From the NCBI GenBank assembly GCA_946477855.1, contig CAMKZU010000011.1, positions 1 to 56,898 on the forward strand: a stretch of 56,898 nucleotides of DNA, read 5' to 3'. The position numbers and the translations under genes are program-made. Under the pieces are notes generated by a model that was given only the letters and a program-made list of their open reading frames with translations, was not told the DNA's origin and ran no database searches. Of the stretch, positions 51,675 through 56,898 are shown piece by piece. The DNA comes from an uncultured Lactobacillus sp. (GTDB lineage: Bacteria > Bacillota > Bacilli > Lactobacillales > Lactobacillaceae). Each line of letters begins with the position of its first letter. Position 1 is the first letter of the stretch.

Positions 51675-51732
51675 CTAGGAGTTAAAAAAGAAACTCCTGG
51701 GTGTGTGAACAAAATAATCATTTTTTAGGAGG
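51675..51732 (+). promoter_or_regulatory. rpsL leader hairpin
   Basis: CTAGGAGTT (51675-51683) pairs with AACTCCTGG (51692-51700). The right arm's CTCCT could instead pair with AGGAG (from 51727) in the real ribosome binding site. The two structures exclude each other, which would suit translational autoregulation. The pairing is seen by eye; regulation is inferred. Confidence 0.4.
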
Positions 51733-51740
51733 AAAATTTA

Positions 51741-52148
51741 ATGCCAACCATTAACCAATTGGTAAGAAAAGGCCGTCATTCAAAGACGACAAAATCAAAA
51801 TCACCAGCTTTAAGCTACGGTTACAACAGTATGAAAAAGGAGCTTATAGCAAATCCTGCTCCTCAAATGCGTGGAGTAGCAACTCGTGTGGGCACTATGA
51901 CACCAAAGAAACCAAACTCAGCTTTACGTAAGTATGCTCGTGTACGTCTTTCAAACTTAATTGAAGTTACTGCATACATCCCAGGCGAAGGCCACAACTT
52001 GCAGGAACACTCCGTTGTCTTAATCCGTGGTGGTCGTGTTAAGGACCTTCCTGGTGTTCGTTACCATATTATTCGTGGTGCTCTTGATACTGCCGGTGTT
52101 GACGGCAGAAAGCAAGGTCGCTCTAAGTACGGTGCCAAGAAAGATTAA
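51741..52148 (+). CDS. rpsL: 30S ribosomal protein S12
   Basis: This 135-residue decoding-centre protein has [17 protein letters not shown] with the Lys positions that determine streptomycin response unchanged, and [28 protein letters not shown]. The region before TPKK (residues 20-50) is longer than in E. coli, as in other low-GC Gram-positives. The SD AGGAGG is strong. It is first in the rpsL-rpsG-fusA operon, 14 bases before rpsG. Confidence 0.98.
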   Translation: MPTINQLVRKGRHSKTTKSKSPALSYGYNSMKKELIANPAPQMRGVATRVGTMTPKKPNSALRKYARVRLSNLIEVTAYIPGEGHNLQEHSVVLIRGGRVKDLPGVRYHIIRGALDTAGVDGRKQGRSKYGAKKD

Positions 52149-52162
52149 GGAGGAGTTAAATA

Positions 52163-52633
52163 ATGCCTAGAAAAGGACATGTAGCTAAAAGAGATATTTT
52201 AGCAGATCCAGTATACAATTCAAAGCTTGTAACTAAGTTAATCAACCACTTGATGATTGATGGTAAAAGAGCTAAGGCATCTTCAATCCTTTATGATGCT
52301 TTTGACATTGTTAAAGAAAAGACTGGCAAGGAGCCACTTGATGTTTTTGAAGAAGCAATGAACAACATTATGCCAGTTTTGGAAGTTAGAGCACGCCGTA
52401 TTGGTGGTTCAAACTACCAAATTCCAGTTGAGGTTCGCCCAGAAAGAAAAACCACTTTAGGGTTAAGATGGTTAGTTTCATACGCTCGTTTACGTAATGA
52501 ACATACTATGGATGAACGCTTGGCTAACGAAATTATTGATGCTTCCAACAATACTGGCTCAGCTGTTAAAAGGCGTGAAGATGTTCACCGTATGGCTGAA
52601 GCCAACCGTGCATTTGCACACTATCGTTTCTAA
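52163..52633 (+). CDS. rpsG: 30S ribosomal protein S7
   Basis: This 156-residue primary 16S rRNA-binding protein of the small-subunit head begins [50 protein letters not shown] and [12 protein letters not shown] are conserved. It lies between rpsL and fusA, 14 and 24 bases from each. AGGAGTT precedes the ATG. Confidence 0.98.
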   Translation: MPRKGHVAKRDILADPVYNSKLVTKLINHLMIDGKRAKASSILYDAFDIVKEKTGKEPLDVFEEAMNNIMPVLEVRARRIGGSNYQIPVEVRPERKTTLGLRWLVSYARLRNEHTMDERLANEIIDASNNTGSAVKRREDVHRMAEANRAFAHYRF

Positions 52634-52657
52634 TTTTTTAGGGAAAGGAAAAAATCT

Positions 52658-54751
52658 ATGGCTAATAAGCGTGAATTTCCATTAGAAAAAACACGTAACA
52701 TTGGTATTATGGCCCACATTGATGCGGGTAAGACTACTACTACAGAGCGTATTCTTTATTACACTGGAAAAATCCATAAAATCGGCGAAACCCATGAGGG
52801 TGATTCCCAAATGGACTGGATGGATGAAGAAAAAGAACGTGGTATTACCATTACTTCAGCTGCTACTACAGCACAATGGCATGATTACAGAATTAACATT
52901 ATTGATACCCCAGGACACGTTGACTTCACTATTGAGGTAGAGCGTTCACTTCGTGTACTTGATGGTGCTGTTACTGTTCTTGATGCCCAAGCCGGAGTCG
53001 AACCTCAGACTGAAAATGTTTGGCGTCAAGCTGAAACTTACGGTGTTCCTCGAATTGTTTTTGTAAACAAGATGGACAAGATTGGTGCAGATTTTGATAA
53101 TTCTGTTAAGTCTTTACATGAACGTTTAAATGCCAATGCTCTGGCTGTTCAAATGCCAATTGGTTCTGCAGAGAGCTTTGAGGGTGTTATAGACTTACTT
53201 AACATGGTAGCTGATGTTTATGATGAAGATAAACTTGGTTCCAAGTGGGACACTATTCCTGTTCCTGATGAGTATAAAGAAGAAGCAGAAAAGCGTCGCG
53301 GTGAGTTAATTGAACAAGTAGCAGACGTTGATGATGACATCATGGAAAAGTATCTTAATGGTGACGAAATTTCCGTTGATGAATTAAAGGCTGCTATTCG
53401 TAAAGCTACATTGGATTTGAAGATTTTCCCAGTATTTGCAGGTTCAGCATTCAAGAACAAGGGTGTGCAAATGATGCTTGATGGTGTAGTTGACTACTTA
53501 CCATCTCCATTAGATGTTAAGCCTTATGTTGCTCACGATCCAAAAACTGGTGAGGAAGTTGAACTAGTTGCTGGAGACGAAAAGCCATTCTCTGCTTTAG
53601 CATTTAAGATTGCTACTGACCCATTTGTTGGTCGTTTAACTTATATTCGTGTTTACACTGGTTCACTTGAATCAGGTTCATATGTTTTGAATGCTTCAAA
53701 GAATGGCCGTGAACGTGTTGGCCGTTTGTTGCAAATGCATGCCAACTCAAGAAGTGAGATTCCTGAAGTCTTCTCAGGTGATATTGCTGGTGCCATTGGG
53801 TTAAAGAACACTACTACTGGTGATTCCTTAACTGATCCTGACCACCCATTAATTTTGGAAAGTTTGGAAGTTCCAGATCCAGTTATTCAAGTTTCAATTG
53901 AGCCAGAATCTAAAGCTGACCGTGATAAGCTTGATGTTGCTTTGCAAAAATTGACTGAAGAGGATCCAACTTTTAGAGCAGAAACTAATGCAGAAACTGG
54001 TCAAACTTTGATCTCCGGAATGGGTGAATTGCACCTGCAAATCATGGTTGAACGTATGAAGCGTGAATTCCATGTTGAAGCTAAGATTGGTGAACCACAG
54101 GTTGCCTATCGTGAAACCTTTACTAAGCCTGCTAAAGCACAAGGTAAGTTTGTTCGTCAGTCTGGTGGTAAGGGTCAATACGGTGACGTTTGGATTGAAT
54201 TTACTCCAAATGAAAGAGGAAAAGGTTACGAATTTGAAGATGCCATTGTTGGTGGTGTTGTTCCTCGCGAATTTATTCCAGCTGTTGATGCAGGTCTGCA
54301 AGAATCCATGAAAAATGGTATCTTAGCTGGTTACCCGTTGATTGATGTCAAGGCTAAACTTTATGATGGTAGTTACCACGAAGTCGACTCATCTGAAGCT
54401 GCCTTCAAGGTTGCTGCTTCATTGGCTTTGAGAAATGCGGCTCCTAAAGCTGGTGCTGTTATCCTTGAACCTATTATGAAGGTTCAAGTAATCACACCTG
54501 AAGATTACTTAGGTGACGTAATGGGTTCCATTACAGCTCGTCGTGGTACAATGGATAATATGCAAGACCGTGCTGGAGCTAAGGTGTTGAATTCAATGGT
54601 TCCACTTGCAGAAATGTTTGGTTATGCTACTACTTTGCGTTCTTCAACACAGGGTCGTGGTACGTTTACAATGGTCTTTGACCACTATTCACCAACTCCT
54701 AAATCTATCCAAGAAGAAATTATTAAAAAGCGTGGGGGTAACGCAGAATAA
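52658..54751 (+). CDS. fusA: Elongation factor G
   Basis: This 697-residue GTPase drives ribosome translocation. G1 is [14 protein letters not shown] (about residues 19-32), the switch region has [11 protein letters not shown]3 is DTPGHVDF and G4 NKMDK. Domain IV has GGKGQYGDV and [11 protein letters not shown]. All GTPase residues are normal. RBS AAAGGAAA precedes the ATG. A terminator follows. tuf is not adjacent, as in other lactobacilli. Confidence 0.98.
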   Translation: MANKREFPLEKTRNIGIMAHIDAGKTTTTERILYYTGKIHKIGETHEGDSQMDWMDEEKERGITITSAATTAQWHDYRINIIDTPGHVDFTIEVERSLRVLDGAVTVLDAQAGVEPQTENVWRQAETYGVPRIVFVNKMDKIGADFDNSVKSLHERLNANALAVQMPIGSAESFEGVIDLLNMVADVYDEDKLGSKWDTIPVPDEYKEEAEKRRGELIEQVADVDDDIMEKYLNGDEISVDELKAAIRKATLDLKIFPVFAGSAFKNKGVQMMLDGVVDYLPSPLDVKPYVAHDPKTGEEVELVAGDEKPFSALAFKIATDPFVGRLTYIRVYTGSLESGSYVLNASKNGRERVGRLLQMHANSRSEIPEVFSGDIAGAIGLKNTTTGDSLTDPDHPLILESLEVPDPVIQVSIEPESKADRDKLDVALQKLTEEDPTFRAETNAETGQTLISGMGELHLQIMVERMKREFHVEAKIGEPQVAYRETFTKPAKAQGKFVRQSGGKGQYGDVWIEFTPNERGKGYEFEDAIVGGVVPREFIPAVDAGLQESMKNGILAGYPLIDVKAKLYDGSYHEVDSSEAAFKVAASLALRNAAPKAGAVILEPIMKVQVITPEDYLGDVMGSITARRGTMDNMQDRAGAKVLNSMVPLAEMFGYATTLRSSTQGRGTFTMVFDHYSPTPKSIQEEIIKKRGGNAE

Positions 54752-54791
54752 TTTCTGATAGTTAATGGGGTATAATTTTAAAATTGATATA

Positions 54792-54823
54792 AGAGCTATT
54801 GGTAGATCCAGTAGCTCTTTTTT
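54792..54823 (+). terminator. Terminator after fusA
   Basis: AGAGCTATTGG pairs with CCAGTAGCTCT (one mismatch), then a T tract. Confidence 0.88.
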
Positions 54824-55032
54824 ATGCGCAATGTAATTTGAATAATAAACTCTGTCTTTATAAACTAGATTTTGTCATGTCAGCCTAACTTAGTTATTTT
54901 CACCAAATTGAGCAAAAACATTGCTATAAAATATTCCCTGTTGTATTTTAGTTGCTGCTAAAAAGTATTACTTTATAAAAGTTAAAATTTTATAATTGCT
55001 GATATAAAGTCAAGAAAAATATCCTTTAAGCC

Positions 55033-55061
55033 TTGATATTCAAGCTTAAAACAGGTATACT
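55033..55061 (+). promoter_or_regulatory. Promoter of the S10 ribosomal protein operon
   Basis: TTGATA (55033-55038), a 17-base spacer and TATACT (55056-55061). Confidence 0.75.
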
Positions 55062-55067
55062 ATCTTT

Positions 55068-55225
55068 TGTGTGTCTAGGGCTTTTTCTGCCCTAAAAGCA
55101 CATTTTGTTGTAAAGCGTTGATACAAAAGGTTGCGGCACACCAGGCTGCATTGCCACAGAGGTAGTGCCGGGAATTTTTGTGGAAGCTAGTCATCTTTTA
55201 AAGAAGACGTTGAGGAGGTAATTTA
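55068..55225 (+). promoter_or_regulatory. S10 operon structured leader
   Basis: The leader shows three hairpins: TAGGGC (55076-55081) with GCCCTA (55089-55094), TTTTGT with ACAAAA, and GGCAC with GTGCC enclosing an inner GC-rich stem. There is no T tract, so it is not a terminator. It may be a target for ribosomal-protein feedback, as the S10 leader is in enterobacteria, but the structure is different. Confidence 0.4.
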
Positions 55226-55534
55226 ATGGCAAGTCAATCAATTCGTATTAGACTTAAGTCTTACGAACATGGTATTCTCGATGAATCAGCTGCTAAGATC
55301 GTAGCTACAGCTAAGAGGACTGGAGCCGAAATTTCAGGTCCAGTTCCATTGCCAACAGAAAGGGTATTGTTCACTGTTTTGCGTTCACCACATAAGAACA
55401 AGGATTCACGTGAACAATTCGAAATGCGCACACATAAGCGTTTAATCGATATTTTAAACCCAACACCTAAAACTGTTGACTCTTTAATGAAGCTTGATTT
55501 ACCAAGCGGTGTTGACATCGAAATTAAACTTTAA
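55226..55534 (+). CDS. rpsJ: 30S ribosomal protein S10
   Basis: This 102-residue protein of the small-subunit head also acts as NusE in transcription antitermination. [21 protein letters not shown] at the N-terminus and [39 protein letters not shown] are conserved (shown here as [19 protein letters not shown]). It is the first gene of the S10 operon. GAGGAGG precedes the ATG. Confidence 0.98.
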   Translation: MASQSIRIRLKSYEHGILDESAAKIVATAKRTGAEISGPVPLPTERVLFTVLRSPHKNKDSREQFEMRTHKRLIDILNPTPKTVDSLMKLDLPSGVDIEIKL

Positions 55535-55558
55535 TTTTTAAAAGAAAGAGGTGTAATC

Positions 55559-56188
55559 ATGACCAAAGGAATCTTAGGAAGAAAAGTTGGTATGACTCAA
55601 ATCTTCACTAAAGATGGTATCCTTGTGCCCGTAACAGTTGTTGAAGCAACTCCTAACGTTGTTATGCAAGTTAAGACTGTTGAATCAGACGGTTACGAAG
55701 CAGTTCAATTGGGATACCAAGACAAGCGTGAAGTTTTGAGCAACAAACCAGAAAAAGGTCATGCTGCAAAAGCAAAGACTTCGCCTAAGCGCTTCATACG
55801 TGAAATCCGCGGAGTTGAGCTTAAGGACTACGAAGTCGGCTCAGAAGTTACTGTGGACACATTTAAGGAAGGTGACGTAGTTGACGTCACTGGTACTACA
55901 AGAGGTCATGGATACCAAGGTAACATTAAACGTTGGGGCCAATCACGTGGACCAGAAACTCACGGTTCAAGATATCACAGAATTCCTGGTTCAATGGGTT
56001 CCATCATCAACCGTGTTCCTAAGGGCAAACGCCTGCCAGGACACATGGGAATGAAGAAAGTTACCATTGAAAACTTAGTAATTGAAAAAGTTGTAGCAGA
56101 TAAGAATGTATTATTAATTAAGGGTAACGTACCTGGTGCTAAGAATTCATTGCTTACTGTTAGATCTGCTGTTAAGAATAATAAATAG
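55559..56188 (+). CDS. rplC: 50S ribosomal protein L3
   Basis: This 209-residue protein begins [20 protein letters not shown]. The long extension with [17 protein letters not shown] and [21 protein letters not shown] reaches toward the peptidyl-transferase centre. Length and motifs are standard. It lies 24 bases after rpsJ with AAGAGGTG upstream and 14 bases before rplD. Confidence 0.98.
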   Translation: MTKGILGRKVGMTQIFTKDGILVPVTVVEATPNVVMQVKTVESDGYEAVQLGYQDKREVLSNKPEKGHAAKAKTSPKRFIREIRGVELKDYEVGSEVTVDTFKEGDVVDVTGTTRGHGYQGNIKRWGQSRGPETHGSRYHRIPGSMGSIINRVPKGKRLPGHMGMKKVTIENLVIEKVVADKNVLLIKGNVPGAKNSLLTVRSAVKNNK

Positions 56189-56202
56189 GAAGGAGGACTA
56201 GA

Positions 56203-56835
56203 ATGGCTAATTTTAAAGTTATTGATCAAAAAGGCAAAGATGCTGGTGAAGTTGCTTTAAATGATGAAGTATTTGGTATTAAACCAAATGAGAGCGTTGT
56301 TTTCGACGCAATTATCAGACAAAGAGCTGGCAAGCGTCAAGGAACCTCAAAGGTTAAGAATAGATCCGCTGTTCGTGGTGGTGGTAAAAAGCCTTGGAAG
56401 CAAAAGGGTACAGGTCGTGCTCGTCAAGGTTCTATCCGTTCACCACAATGGCGTGGCGGTGGTGTAGTTTTCGGACCAACTCCTCGCTCATACGCTTACT
56501 CAATGCCGAGAAAGCAACGGCGCTTGGCTATCAAGTCAGTTCTTTCCCAAAAATTGCTTGATGAAGATTTGATCGTTTTAGACCAGTTAACAATGTCTGC
56601 TCCTAAAACAAAAGAATTCAAGTCATTATTGGACAGCTTAAAGATTGAAGGTAAGGTTCTGGTTGTTTCTGAAGACAAGAACGTACAGCTTTCAGCTAAA
56701 AACTTGCCAAACGTTAAAGTGATTACTGCTAATGGCTTGAACGTTGAAGATGTTGTCGATTATGACAAGTTAGTTTTGACTAAAGAAGCTATTGAAAAGA
56801 TTGAAAAGAATGTTGAGGGGGCTTCAGCGAAATGA
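56203..56835 (+). CDS. rplD: 50S ribosomal protein L4
   Basis: This 210-residue protein lines the exit tunnel. The extended loop has [25 protein letters not shown], where changes can give macrolide resistance; the [12 protein letters not shown] core looks wild type. It starts after AAGGAGG. Its stop overlaps the rplW start in ATGA, so the two are coupled. Confidence 0.98.
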   Translation: MANFKVIDQKGKDAGEVALNDEVFGIKPNESVVFDAIIRQRAGKRQGTSKVKNRSAVRGGGKKPWKQKGTGRARQGSIRSPQWRGGGVVFGPTPRSYAYSMPRKQRRLAIKSVLSQKLLDEDLIVLDQLTMSAPKTKEFKSLLDSLKIEGKVLVVSEDKNVQLSAKNLPNVKVITANGLNVEDVVDYDKLVLTKEAIEKIEKNVEGASAK

Positions 56836-56898
56836 GTGCACATGATATCATTTTAAGACCTGTCATTACTGAAAAGTCAACGAACTTAATGGATGATA
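56832..56898 (+). CDS. rplW: 50S ribosomal protein L23 (3' partial)
   Basis: The frame begins [20 protein letters not shown], the typical L23 start, and runs off the end of the window. ATG 56832 overlaps the rplD stop by four bases, and GAGGGG lies upstream within rplD. L23 sits at the tunnel exit and docks trigger factor and SRP. It confirms the rpsJ-rplC-rplD-rplW order of the S10 operon. Confidence 0.95.
   Translation, partial: MSAHDIILRPVITEKSTNLMDD

Larger units (their letters stand above)
54752..55225. other. Gap between fusA and the S10 operon: terminator, promoter and leader
   Basis: After the fusA terminator (54792-54823) there is about 200 bases of AT-rich sequence with no gene I can support. 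The S10 promoter and its roughly 155-base leader follow. Confidence 0.6.

Overview
The window is a low-GC Firmicutes chromosome segment, most likely Lactobacillus sensu stricto (the acidophilus/helveticus side of the genus). This rests on gene order, Gram-positive Shine-Dalgarno sites, the type B L31, an L-2-hydroxyisocaproate-type dehydrogenase, the PTS/6-phospho-glycosidase unit and tRNA genes without encoded CCA. The species cannot be fixed from sequence alone. No insertion sequence, prophage, CRISPR array or rRNA gene was seen.

Layout. 1-3000: the end of one ABC half-exporter and a complete paralogue, probably a heterodimer. 3169-5715: an ABC-2 ATPase and permease, a LytTR DNA-binding protein and a DUF3021 membrane protein in one operon, with direct repeats at its promoter. 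6022-7173: an AT-rich orphan membrane protein. 7319-10818: an APC amino acid permease (minus strand), ribokinase and an L-HicDH-type dehydrogenase. 10977-14758: a minus-strand GH1 6-phospho-beta-glucosidase and PTS EIIBC unit with a divergent RpiR-type regulator, and a perfect cre site at the start of the glycosidase transcript. 14887-18132: a structured leader RNA with its own terminator, then a polar amino acid ABC importer. 18249-23816: rpmE2, murF, a CshA-type helicase, acpS, alr and a CBS-ACT protein.

24041-38776 is the ancient pth-mfd-rqcP-divIC-S1-tilS-ftsH-hslO-dusB-lysS block also known from Bacillus. Two things differ here. The hpt gene usually found between tilS and ftsH is missing. 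A lone ABC exporter and a histidine phosphatase sit between hslO and dusB. 38845-43156 holds a DUF2785 protein, tRNA-Gly(GCC), tRNA-Pro(CGG), a small membrane protein and clpC, with no ctsR or mcsAB next to clpC. 43162-56898 is the transcription/translation core: rpoB and rpoC behind a terminator-bearing leader, an inverted prepilin peptidase gene, rpsL-rpsG-fusA, and the start of the S10 operon (rpsJ, rplC, rplD and a partial rplW).

Most of the window is housekeeping. The points most worth a second look are three leader regions (upstream of rpoB, the amino acid importer and rpsL), the LytTR-DUF3021-ABC locus with its promoter repeats, the AT-rich orphan membrane protein, and the departures from conserved synteny (hpt, ctsR). 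I did not find a clearly new multi-gene defence or biosynthetic system. Start codons were moved from the longest reading frame wherever a downstream start had a better ribosome binding site.
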